The notes beneath the pieces were generated by a model, which saw nothing but the letters and a program-made list of their open reading frames with translations, made no database searches and was not told the DNA's origin. This document shows, piece by piece, positions 23,271 through 31,577 of a DNA stretch of 45,794 nucleotides. The position numbers were made by a program, and so were the translations under genes. The first letter of the stretch is position 1; every line of letters starts with the position of its first letter. This DNA comes from a virus, in the IMG/VR virus record IMGVR_UViG_3300017753_000014, positions 1-45,794 of that record; one strand, 5' to 3'.

Positions 23271-24489
23271 TTATTAACCTTTCATAAAAATTATCTTGAT
23301 TTACTATTTCATCTAGTGATAAATTTTCACCTAGATATTTGCCTATATTATTATAGTACCATAAATTTGTTTGATTAAAAAACTTGTTTGCATTATCATA
23401 ATTTATCTGACATCTACCACTAATTAATACAGTACCTCTTCCCCATTTGTTTTCTATAAGAAAACATAAACACTCACTAGACATAGAGATATCATTTTCT
23501 AATTGAGATACTTCTTCAAATGTTTTATTTTTTATATCATATTTTATTACTGTATTCCAATCTGTAACTTTTATGTAAGTTTCTTCTGCGTCAAATAATG
23601 TCATATCATTTTTATTATGTAACTCCTCACACATACTACTAAATGATTTAATAACTTTTTCTTTTTTAATAGTATTGTTTTTATGTAATGGTTTTATAAT
23701 CTTTCTCATTGTAGACCAATATTGTAAACCATTTTCAGACATTCTTGAATGAATAAAAGTTTCAGGCACAGGAAATACACATTCGACTTTATTTACATCT
23801 GCAAATCTTTTTATATCTGTTAAAGGTGGCACATACTCATTCATATAAAAGTTTTCTTCGTGTGAGTAATATATGTAAGAAGCAAATGGTACCCAAGTTT
23901 CAGGTTTAAATACTTTTAATTGCATCTTTAGTCTATCATAAATTATTGATTGTGCCTTTTTAGGCATATTTACATCACCTTTATTGCCTGCCCAATTTGC
24001 ATAAGTAAATTGCGATAACAGAACATCAACTTTTTTTAGTTGTAATTTTGTCAATTCAGATTCATCTCTAACTTGATAGTCATTCATATTAACTAAAGTT
24101 TTACCATTATTATGTTCATACACAAAGAAACTATCAAACCCATTTGATTGTACTTTAATTCTGCCCGTTGTCAATTCATAATATCTATTATTCTCTACTT
24201 CTAAAACTTTAAAACCTAAACGCTTAACAAAACTTACTACTTTTCTATCTAATGTTTTATGAAAAATAATTGTTTTCATTTCTGGGTCAGATATACTTTC
24301 TAAAAAAGGTATGTTAAAATGGTCTGGGTGTTCGTGTGATATATAAATCCAATCATACCCATACTGACTAATCTCTTTATCAAACTCTTTTAGTAAATTC
24401 CAACCATTTAAAAAGATACTACCTTTAGTCCAAGGGTCTACTAAAATGTTATCTAATAAAAATGATGAATGATTGAAAAATTTAATCAT
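23260..24489 (-). CDS. metallo-beta-lactamase-fold protein, CMAH-like without Rieske domain
   Basis: 409 residues. ISHEHPDHFN (50-59) gives the metal-site ligands H52, H54, D56, H57. DPWTKGSIFLNGW (18-30), VDVLLSQFTYANWAG, and KPETWVPFASYIYYSHEENF match the metallo-beta-lactamase part of CMP-N-acetylneuraminate hydroxylase (DPWLTGPAFARGW and PFAGYFVESHPSDKY). The Rieske iron-sulfur domain that precedes it in CMAH is missing, so true hydroxylation of sialic acid is unlikely unless another protein supplies electrons. GAGGAATATA precedes ATG. Confidence 0.75.
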   Translation of the reverse strand: MIKFFNHSSFLLDNILVDPWTKGSIFLNGWNLLKEFDKEISQYGYDWIYISHEHPDHFNIPFLESISDPEMKTIIFHKTLDRKVVSFVKRLGFKVLEVENNRYYELTTGRIKVQSNGFDSFFVYEHNNGKTLVNMNDYQVRDESELTKLQLKKVDVLLSQFTYANWAGNKGDVNMPKKAQSIIYDRLKMQLKVFKPETWVPFASYIYYSHEENFYMNEYVPPLTDIKRFADVNKVECVFPVPETFIHSRMSENGLQYWSTMRKIIKPLHKNNTIKKEKVIKSFSSMCEELHNKNDMTLFDAEETYIKVTDWNTVIKYDIKNKTFEEVSQLENDISMSSECLCFLIENKWGRGTVLISGRCQINYDNANKFFNQTNLWYYNNIGKYLGENLSLDEIVNQDNFYERLINDS

Positions 24490-25402
24490 TATATTCCTCT
24501 GCTATTTTTTCTCTATAAGGTTTAACATCACCTTGTAGACATTTTATAATTCTGTGAGCATAATCAGTTTTCATTTCTTCACCTGTAAACTGACACCACT
24601 TTAAATAATCTATGTGATTAAATATCTTTTCTGCACCTGCCCAATAAGGTTTTTCTATATTCTCAAGATTTGTTTCACTTAAATAACCACCTGCATTAGG
24701 TCCTAATACAATAGCAGGTACACCCACAGTTATTGACTCTAATGATGCTATACTATTGTATGTTACAATACAATGATATTTACCTTTTCTTAATTGGTCT
24801 TGTAAAGAATAGTTATTTCTTTCTGTTCTAGATAACTTCTTTCTCACTTCTACTTCTCTATCTGTCAATTTTTTAATTTTCTTAATTAATTTTTTTGTGT
24901 ATGTGTGTGCTACTCCGCCAAAGTGATTGAAAACTTTTTGACTAGGTGGTACTATCAATATTTTTTTCTTATCGTGATATTCTCTTTCTTTTAAATCCCA
25001 TCTTATAACATCTCTTCTGAAATCAAATACATTTTCAATTTCGTGTGCATGAAACTCTGTTCTCAATCTATCTTCAATCTCTTCTTTAGATAAATGATTT
25101 AAAGTTTGTAAGTTATTATATGCTATTCTATGCCATATCTTTGTAATTTGATTACCAAAATAACCTGTATCTATATACAGATAGTCAATGTTATTTTCTA
25201 TACAATCCCATATCAGAGGTGACTTGCCTAAACCACGAAACACACAAGGTGTTTTATCGTCAATATCGAAATCATCATCATTCATATATTTACCTAGACA
25301 ACCTTGAGAAAAACTATGAATGTATGGGTCTACTGCATTTTTACCATTTCTTTCTCTTTCATCTGCTTTTAATAATGACCAATCAACACATCTATATGAC
25401 AT
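24482..25402 (-). CDS. GT-B-like surface polysaccharide protein
   Basis: 306 residues. Resembles the proteins at 18379-19194 and 25392-26381: IDYLYIDTGYFGNQ near 72-85, ILIVPPSQKVFNHFGG starting the second half, and YNSIASLESITVGVPAIVLG near 217-236. The last block is the acceptor/nucleotide-sugar region of capsule synthesis glycosyltransferases. It probably transfers a sugar to a phage- or host-surface glycan. GGAAAGGATAAAAG precedes ATG. Confidence 0.65.
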   Translation of the reverse strand: MSYRCVDWSLLKADERERNGKNAVDPYIHSFSQGCLGKYMNDDDFDIDDKTPCVFRGLGKSPLIWDCIENNIDYLYIDTGYFGNQITKIWHRIAYNNLQTLNHLSKEEIEDRLRTEFHAHEIENVFDFRRDVIRWDLKEREYHDKKKILIVPPSQKVFNHFGGVAHTYTKKLIKKIKKLTDREVEVRKKLSRTERNNYSLQDQLRKGKYHCIVTYNSIASLESITVGVPAIVLGPNAGGYLSETNLENIEKPYWAGAEKIFNHIDYLKWCQFTGEEMKTDYAHRIIKCLQGDVKPYREKIAEEYND

Positions 25403-26381
25403 CTTTTATCCTTTCCCAATATTCACCACTCTCTAAATCTGGTAATCGCCAATGAGAGTAACCTAAGTTATTTAAAAATTGTTGTCTATTGATACTTATA
25501 TTGGGTTGTTCTATATCAGATAGTTCACCTGCCTTCATAGGTAAAAAATAACAATTGGGATTTGTTATGAATAATGGTTTACCTTCTATGATTGCAGGAC
25601 CTCCAGCAGTAGATGTAAATATGACAACTGCAAATGCCTTTCGTATCTCACCTACTAACCCAGGATAATGGTCTAGTGGTGAATGTATTGAAACATTTTT
25701 AGAAGTTTCAGAATATTCTTTCAGTCTTTGATAATCTGACTTATGTTCTATGTAAGACCTCGAGGAGTGTTGTCGTATAATTATAGGTCTATCTGTATGT
25801 TTTCTTAACTCATCTACAGTATCTATTGCCCATTGAGCAGCATTGACACCTAAACCAGAGTACCCACTTGAACCTCTATTGCAACAAATATATATGTGTT
25901 CGCCTTTTAAATTATAATCTTTCAGGTCTATTCTTTTTATTTTTTTCATTCTTTCCCATCTATCTGAAGGGCATTTGTCATTGAAGTATTTTGCCTTACC
26001 AGGATAGATATCTCCATATGCAACTCTAACGAATGAATTCTTTATATCGTATTCGTAATTATGATTTAAGTGAGAGTCTATACCATTTAATACATCATTA
26101 TCAAACATCCATATGTTACCACTCTCTTTGTATTTGTTCCAAACATTAACTCTTAATTGTAATCTCTCTTTTAACTTTTCTTGACCAGGTGCAACTCTTT
26201 GATAATTGAATATCAAAGCATGAGAGGTATTTTTAACATCAAAACCTTCTGCACCCTTATGATTTATTACATGAATGCCATCTTTAGATATAGGTTCACC
26301 AAATGCTTTCATTAACTCCATTTTAAAACCATACTTTACAGTCGTTGCATAGTAAATACACAAATCACGCATCATACTCAT
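25392..26381 (-). CDS. GT-B-like surface polysaccharide protein
   Basis: 329 residues from MSMMRDLCIYYATTVK; 26372-26381 hold several possible ATGs, 26381 follows GAGAGGACAG closely. IYICCNRGSSGYSGLG, RPIIIRQHSSRSYIE, and VVIFTSTAGGPAIIEGKPLF (about 264-283) are the pattern of a capsule-type transferase. It overlaps its neighbours on both sides, the methyltransferase before and the GT-B-like gene after. Confidence 0.6.
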   Translation of the reverse strand: MSMMRDLCIYYATTVKYGFKMELMKAFGEPISKDGIHVINHKGAEGFDVKNTSHALIFNYQRVAPGQEKLKERLQLRVNVWNKYKESGNIWMFDNDVLNGIDSHLNHNYEYDIKNSFVRVAYGDIYPGKAKYFNDKCPSDRWERMKKIKRIDLKDYNLKGEHIYICCNRGSSGYSGLGVNAAQWAIDTVDELRKHTDRPIIIRQHSSRSYIEHKSDYQRLKEYSETSKNVSIHSPLDHYPGLVGEIRKAFAVVIFTSTAGGPAIIEGKPLFITNPNCYFLPMKAGELSDIEQPNISINRQQFLNNLGYSHWRLPDLESGEYWERIKDVI

Positions 26382-27219
26382 CTGTCCTCTCACCATCTAA
26401 TATTGTTGTCTTTTTTGTCTTCTCATACATTTTTTGCAAATTAATGTATAATGTCTTATCTTTTCTATCACCTGCGTACTTCATCTGTAGAGGATATTGA
26501 AACTCTTGTTGTTTTATTTTTTTAGCAATGCACATTATAATTACTTCTTCAGGTTTGTTAGGGTACATCTTTCTATTCTCTGGGTCAGGTATAAAGTAAT
26601 CTAAGTTATGCTCTACAAGTTCACCTATATCTCTCGTTGTACCCTTAACACCTATCAAGTCACTTATTACCCACCCATTTTGATGAAATATATCTGTGTA
26701 TGCAGTAGGGTTAAAGTTCCAAAAACCATGATTTATCTTTGATGCTGGTGCTGCCATAAAAATCGTACCATTCATTTTAGTCATTTGCATAATATTTTTA
26801 AATGCTTGACCTACATTAAAACAATGTTCTAAAGTTCCTACATCTAAAATTAAATCATAGTTTGGTTTATAATCTATTGGCACAGGTTCATTTAAATCTA
26901 ATATTAACTCAACACCTAAATGAGAATACACATCAAATACATCTATATCCATATTAAAGTAATTAAAGAAACTTTCTGCTGTGTATAGTTGTTTTGTACC
27001 ATCTTCTTCTAGTTTTGCTCGTAACTTTTTATGCAAACTAGTATTAACAAATTTTTCTCTAACTTCTAATTTACTTGTATCTATGCCTTGATTTTTAAAC
27101 ATAGTTTCTGTAACAAGTAAATCAGGATAACCTAGTGTTGCAACAGTCAATCTTTTATCACTTTGCAAATTCTTCAAAGTTCTACATACTGTTCTAAAAA
27201 AATACCTATCTATTGACAT
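26365..27219 (-). CDS. SAM-dependent methyltransferase-like protein
   Basis: 284 residues. YDLILDVGTLEHCFNVGQA (about 120-138) matches motif IV/V of class I methyltransferases, followed by MTKMNGTIFMAAPASKIN and NPTAYTDIFHQNGW. The glycine-rich SAM motif is less clear (TVATLGYPDLLV near 25-36). It is probably a sugar or glycan methylase because it sits among the transferases. GGATTAAA precedes ATG. Confidence 0.65.
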   Translation of the reverse strand: MSIDRYFFRTVCRTLKNLQSDKRLTVATLGYPDLLVTETMFKNQGIDTSKLEVREKFVNTSLHKKLRAKLEEDGTKQLYTAESFFNYFNMDIDVFDVYSHLGVELILDLNEPVPIDYKPNYDLILDVGTLEHCFNVGQAFKNIMQMTKMNGTIFMAAPASKINHGFWNFNPTAYTDIFHQNGWVISDLIGVKGTTRDIGELVEHNLDYFIPDPENRKMYPNKPEEVIIMCIAKKIKQQEFQYPLQMKYAGDRKDKTLYINLQKMYEKTKKTTILDGERTDEYDA

Positions 27220-27220
27220 T

Positions 27221-27895
27221 TTAATCCATATCTATTTGGGTTGCTTCACTATAATGTGTAAACCATTCATCTGAATAGTCTACTTCTTCAAATTCAGAAA
27301 ACCAAGGACCGCCTTCTGTGAAATGTATATTCTTTACATCTTCTTTATATTCATACTCTCCTGCTAACCAGTTCCATTCTAATGGTAAATCACCTATGAG
27401 TTTATCACTCTCTAACCATTTGAATTGATGTAACTCTAAACCTGATGCTCTATTCACATAGTTAGGAGTTAATGGGGTACACTTCTTGCAATTCATTAAC
27501 ATAAAACTAGACCAGTTCTTTTTAGGATAAACTGTTTGTTTTTGATTTAAAAATTTAACTTTACTCTTTGGTGTGTAATCGTGTTTGCAAACTTGCACAG
27601 CGTATCTATCATCTCTTAATCGCCACAGTTCGTTTATGTCTGCCTTCATTAACATATCACAATCCATAAACAATGCCCAACCTTGATAGTTCATTAAGTG
27701 TGGTGTTATAAATCTACTAAAAGAAAACTCTGTACTAGACAAAGCATTTCTTTCTCTAATAAAATCGTCTTTGATATTTTCTAAATAGATAGGTGTTATA
27801 GCAACAGGTTTTGTACTGTGTTTTAAAATACTATGTGTTAATACACTATGTGCAACTTTTTCTTTTGTATCATAACCTATGAATACATTAATCAT
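27221..27895 (-). CDS. GT-A type glycosyltransferase
   Basis: 224 residues. MINVFIGYDTKEKVA at the start, ALFMDCDMLM with D78-x-D80, and NWSSFMLMNCKKC place it with GT8-like enzymes. LPLEWNWLAGEY and IHFTEGGPWF are the distal conserved pieces. A similar but distinct enzyme is at 17475-18167. It is coupled to the small gene upstream by ATGA. Confidence 0.75.
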   Translation of the reverse strand: MINVFIGYDTKEKVAHSVLTHSILKHSTKPVAITPIYLENIKDDFIRERNALSSTEFSFSRFITPHLMNYQGWALFMDCDMLMKADINELWRLRDDRYAVQVCKHDYTPKSKVKFLNQKQTVYPKKNWSSFMLMNCKKCTPLTPNYVNRASGLELHQFKWLESDKLIGDLPLEWNWLAGEYEYKEDVKNIHFTEGGPWFSEFEEVDYSDEWFTHYSEATQIDMD

Positions 27896-28050
27896 TTTGT
27901 AAACCTGTGCAATCTATGATAAAGTGTTTCTAGTTCTGCTTTCTTCTCTTTTGGTATTGTTATGTCGTCTTGTGATTGTACTAAAAATACAATCATTTCT
28001 TTAAGTAACGCAACATCTGATTGTGAGAATACTGGTTTACTTACTTTCAT
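27892..28050 (-). CDS. small protein, 52 aa
   Basis: Starts MKVSKPVFSQSDVALLKEM, then EKKAELETLYHRLHRFTK at the end; helical and basic. GGGAGTGTTGTTA precedes ATG, it overlaps the cupin gene end by 14 bp and the glycosyltransferase start by ATGA. Its place between coupled genes supports reality. Function unknown. Confidence 0.7.
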   Translation of the reverse strand: MKVSKPVFSQSDVALLKEMIVFLVQSQDDITIPKEKKAELETLYHRLHRFTK

Positions 28051-28393
28051 TAACAACACTCCCTACTGTTTCTCTTTCAATATCACCATGGTCAAACTCT
28101 GCCCAATATAATTCAAATGCTACACCATCTTCTAAACCTATGAACTGATGATACTCATTTGGTTTTACTTGTGTAAAATCACCAGGTCCTAATATTGTTT
28201 CATCTACCAAATCATAATCATTCTTCCAAACTCTTACAATCATTTTACCAGATTCACAAAAGAACCCATTCCATTTAAACTTATGTTTATGTTTAGAACA
28301 TGATATATCTTTTTTAAATTCTATTCTATGAAACTCAAGAACTCCGTTTGCGTGAATAAGTTCTGTTTGTCCCCATATTTTTCCTGCTTTCAT
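28037..28393 (-). CDS. cupin-domain protein
   Basis: 118 residues. H35-x-H37 in CSKHKHKFKW and H82 in PNEYHQFIG give a metal-binding cupin barrel, with GPGDFTQV between. Single-domain cupins of this type include sugar epimerases/isomerases and regulators; within the glycan cassette a nucleotide-sugar or sugar-phosphate isomerase role is most likely. It could also be an unrelated binding protein. Confidence 0.75.
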   Translation of the reverse strand: MKAGKIWGQTELIHANGVLEFHRIEFKKDISCSKHKHKFKWNGFFCESGKMIVRVWKNDYDLVDETILGPGDFTQVKPNEYHQFIGLEDGVAFELYWAEFDHGDIERETVGSVVNESK

Positions 28394-29151
28394 GGTAACA
28401 TTTCTCCTGCATCTTTTCTTGCTTTACCTTTTAGATGGTCCATATATTCTGCCATTGGCGTATCTGGCCAAGGATTACCGACTCTTCTAATTGTAGGTGA
28501 TAAATTAAATTGAGGTACATTCTTTAAATATTTTTTTCTAACAACATCAAATAAATAACTATCGTGCCACTCATCTTCTTTGACAAGATTTAAATTTGTG
28601 TAGATGTCTTCAAATCTTGATACAAATAATCTAGTTTCATGGTTTCGTAAATTATATCCTACAAAACCACACTCACTATAATAAGTTGGTCTGTCTATAA
28701 ATGATATTGCATATTCACCAGGTAAAAATTTATCTACAACTTCTTTAGCAGTTATTGTCTTTTTGAAAACTACATCTGCATCTATCCAAAAAACATAATC
28801 ATATGGATGTCTTGGTGCTAACATGGCATCACATTTTGCAAATACTTTATAACTAAATCTTATTGCATCTTTTTTGTAATTTGTTCCGTGAATTATTTTA
28901 TCGGGTCTATCTTTTTCTACACTATCAACATTGAGTTCACTCATTCTTGATTGAAATTTTCTTAACTTGTTACCAACTTTACCTTCCCAAATATTTCTAT
29001 AGAAAATATTATCTCTAATTGGAAAATCTTCAGGCACCCAACCTTCATGGTATACTATTAAGTCGAATGGCCAATTGTAGGATTTTAAAAATCTATGTGC
29101 GTAATATTCGTAAAGTTTTTTATTGAAACTAGTTACAATTGCTATCTTCAT
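28390..29151 (-). CDS. GT-A type glycosyltransferase
   Basis: 253 residues. The DxD motif is D124-A-D126 in VFWIDADVVF, followed by ECGFVGYNLRNHETRLF. The N-terminus MKIAIVTSFNKKLYEYY fits a nucleotide-sugar binding start. It is the first glycosyltransferase in transcription order and its ATG, with AGGACAGGAA before it, lies inside the RuvC-like gene end. Confidence 0.75.
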   Translation of the reverse strand: MKIAIVTSFNKKLYEYYAHRFLKSYNWPFDLIVYHEGWVPEDFPIRDNIFYRNIWEGKVGNKLRKFQSRMSELNVDSVEKDRPDKIIHGTNYKKDAIRFSYKVFAKCDAMLAPRHPYDYVFWIDADVVFKKTITAKEVVDKFLPGEYAISFIDRPTYYSECGFVGYNLRNHETRLFVSRFEDIYTNLNLVKEDEWHDSYLFDVVRKKYLKNVPQFNLSPTIRRVGNPWPDTPMAEYMDHLKGKARKDAGEMLP

Positions 29152-29692
29152 TTCCTGTCCTCATTATGTAATATGAATCAACAATGTCTGTAACAGGATT
29201 AGATAATTTATTCATACCCAATTCAGATACTAAATCTTGTCCACCGTCTTTCATAAATTGTTCATACATTTGTTCTTTACTGGCATTACCTTTACCAGTT
29301 GCTCTTTTCTTAACAACACTAGGTACTATATTAGAATAATTTATATGATGTTGATTTAAGAATTTATATTTCAGTATGCCACAATTTTCTGCAATTTGAA
29401 ATAAACCTTGTCCTCTAGAACCATATGAATAACCTTCTATAAAAATCCTTGTGTGTTTATTATTAAATAAACTTAACACCCAATCACCTATTAAACTAAA
29501 TCTTTGAATGTTATCACTATAGTATTTAGGGTATTCGTAACCGTGTACTTTTTTCGCAACCTTTCCTTGATACTTTTTTACTGAAGACAAAAAATGAAAT
29601 GTGCAATCTTTTATTTCAGTTTTGTTTTGATTTTCAGCAATACATACTCCAGGACTATTTAACGAATAATCAATCCCAATTATCCTCATCAT
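29129..29692 (-). CDS. RuvC-like Holliday junction resolvase
   Basis: 187 residues of the RNase H-like fold. Acidic residues: D8 in IGIDYSLNSP, E86 in IFIEGYSYGSRG, and D169/D172 in NPVTDIVDSYYIM. It probably resolves recombination branches before packaging. In T4 this job belongs to the unrelated gp49; marine T4-like phages often carry a RuvC-like enzyme instead. GAGGAGTTAA precedes ATG. It follows nrdB and the zinc ribbon in the transcript. Confidence 0.8.
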   Translation of the reverse strand: MMRIIGIDYSLNSPGVCIAENQNKTEIKDCTFHFLSSVKKYQGKVAKKVHGYEYPKYYSDNIQRFSLIGDWVLSLFNNKHTRIFIEGYSYGSRGQGLFQIAENCGILKYKFLNQHHINYSNIVPSVVKKRATGKGNASKEQMYEQFMKDGGQDLVSELGMNKLSNPVTDIVDSYYIMRTGNEDSNCN

Positions 29693-29837
29693 TTAACTCC
29701 TCTTCTGTAGGAGGAATGTCCTCTTCATCAAATTCATGTCCACAAAAGGGACATAGAATAGGAAGAATATCTCTGGTTTCATCCCATCCAATTCTCATTT
29801 CTGTATTACAATTACTACATTTATGTGTTTTAATCAT
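29670..29837 (-). CDS. small zinc-ribbon protein, 55 aa
   Basis: CxxC pairs at KCSNC (residues 7 and 10) and LCPFCG (29 and 32) make a zinc ribbon, followed by an acidic tail EEDIPPTEEEL. It overlaps nrdB by ATGA and runs 23 bp into the RuvC-like gene. Function unknown; could bind nucleic acid or the reductase complex. Confidence 0.75.
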   Translation of the reverse strand: MIKTHKCSNCNTEMRIGWDETRDILPILCPFCGHEFDEEDIPPTEEELNDEDNWD

Positions 29838-30937
29838 AACTTAAACTTCTTAAACTGGTCTTTTTTAACATCTTGTTTTATACCTCCAATAACATATGAT
29901 TCTATCTCTGTTTCTTGTGGTGCGTTCTGTAATCCTCTACTACTTAACCAATGTGTTATCCATGGTAAAGGGTTTGACTTTTGGTCGTACTTCGGCGTTA
30001 GTCGTATCGCTTTCATCCTTCGGTTTGCCATGTGTTCTACAAACTGGTGTAACAATTTTTCTGACAACCCAATCATACTGCCTTGTGAAAATAGATATGT
30101 TGCCCATCTTTTCTCCTCTGCTACTGCATCATCAAACATTTTATAAACTTCTTGTTCTGTGTCTTTTATAACTTGGTTCATTACTTTATCATTTTCTTTT
30201 TCTCTATACATATTGAGAATTTGTTGCGACATTGCAAAATGTTGACTTTCATCTCTTGCAATAAATGATATTATCTTTGCTGAACCTTCTAACTTTTTTA
30301 ATTCTCCAAACGCAAAACTACATGCAAATGATACATAAAATCTTAAACCTTCAAGTATGTTAACAGTTACTAATGCTAACCATAATCTCTTCTTTAACTC
30401 ATACATATCGACTTGATTAGGTGATAATGTCCAAGTATATCCTAATTCTATTAAATCATCATATGTTTTAGTTACTGATTCTGCTCTTCTTTTTATTTTT
30501 TCATCATCTATAATTGTATTGAAAACATCACTAGGATTTGAATACAAGTTCTTTATAATGTATGTATAACTCCTAGAATGTATGGTCTCCATAAAATCCC
30601 AAGTTACAATACAACCCTCTATTTCAGGTAGTGAAACAAATGGTAGAAATGCTAAACATGGTCCTCTACCTTGCACACTATCTAACATAGTTTGATACTT
30701 CAAGTTTGATGTAAAAATAAATTTCTGACCTTCTGTTAAATCTAGATAATCATTTCTATCTTTCTGTAAAGATACCTCTTCTGGTCTCCAGAAATATCCT
30801 AATTGTGTTTGATTTAACTTATCAAACACTGGATATTTAAATGTGTCATATCTTTGTATTGCTAAATCTTTGCCAAAAAACATTGGTTGTTTAGTTGAAT
30901 CTAAACTTACATCTTTATTTAATACGCTTTTACTCAT
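29834..30937 (-). CDS. nrdB: ribonucleotide reductase class Ia beta subunit
   Basis: 367 residues. Holds the diiron-tyrosyl radical. E. coli-like ligands are visible: WRPEEVSLQKDR (metal Asp), METIHSRSY (E, H and radical Y), NILEGLRF (E), and ARDESQHFAM (E, H). It works with NrdA to make dNTPs. The C-terminus, KKFKL, fits the NrdA-binding tail. It stands after a conserved ORF and nrdA in one transcript. Confidence 0.95.
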   Translation of the reverse strand: MSKSVLNKDVSLDSTKQPMFFGKDLAIQRYDTFKYPVFDKLNQTQLGYFWRPEEVSLQKDRNDYLDLTEGQKFIFTSNLKYQTMLDSVQGRGPCLAFLPFVSLPEIEGCIVTWDFMETIHSRSYTYIIKNLYSNPSDVFNTIIDDEKIKRRAESVTKTYDDLIELGYTWTLSPNQVDMYELKKRLWLALVTVNILEGLRFYVSFACSFAFGELKKLEGSAKIISFIARDESQHFAMSQQILNMYREKENDKVMNQVIKDTEQEVYKMFDDAVAEEKRWATYLFSQGSMIGLSEKLLHQFVEHMANRRMKAIRLTPKYDQKSNPLPWITHWLSSRGLQNAPQETEIESYVIGGIKQDVKKDQFKKFKL

Positions 30938-31577
30938 TTTTAAGGTCCTTTAATTCATAGTGCCAATCATCTGTATCACCAGCAGTCCATTTATGTGTAC
31001 CTTCTACTTCATATTCTACAGTAGAAACTTTAAAATCAGGAAACTTTAATTTACTAGGTGACAATGATTTGTCATAAAATATGACTCTGTTATTTGGTTG
31101 AGCAGCAATGTGTCCATTCTCTAATGCTATAATATTAAATGATTTATGCTGACTAGGTGTTTCAGCAAAAGATACATCTCTTTCTAACTCTGATGATGCA
31201 CAACTATCTATTGTCCACCAATAGTGACCTTTATACCATTGTTTTTCTGGTGACATATATTTGCACATACTACCTCCTAGTAATACTTTTTGTATAATTG
31301 TTATATCATAACTAAAGCAATCCCACAATTGTAATTCTGTCAAAGGCATATTACCCTCGTAATCTTTTTTCCATACAAATGCTGATATGGGTAGTTTATC
31401 AAACAATGCACCATACTCTGGTAAAAAAGTTTCAAAATATAATGCTCTACCCATAATAGACTTTGCACTTACCCAAACACCTGGTGTCAATTCTCCATGA
31501 CCTTTTTCTAAATCATAAAGATATTCTTTCTTTACAAACACTTCTTCGTGTGGGGTATTTATTGCTAAATATGCCAT
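30930..31577 (-). CDS. conserved phage protein between nrdA and nrdB
   Basis: 215 residues from MAYLAINTPHEEVFVKKEYL; ATG at 31577 overlaps the nrdA stop as TAATG. PLTELQLWDCFSYDITIIQ and GHYWWTIDSCAS are strong sequence blocks. I recall this gene in the same place in other marine T4-like phages. Function unknown, maybe linked to the reductase. Confidence 0.8.
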   Translation of the reverse strand: MAYLAINTPHEEVFVKKEYLYDLEKGHGELTPGVWVSAKSIMGRALYFETFLPEYGALFDKLPISAFVWKKDYEGNMPLTELQLWDCFSYDITIIQKVLLGGSMCKYMSPEKQWYKGHYWWTIDSCASSELERDVSFAETPSQHKSFNIIALENGHIAAQPNNRVIFYDKSLSPSKLKFPDFKVSTVEYEVEGTHKWTAGDTDDWHYELKDLKNE

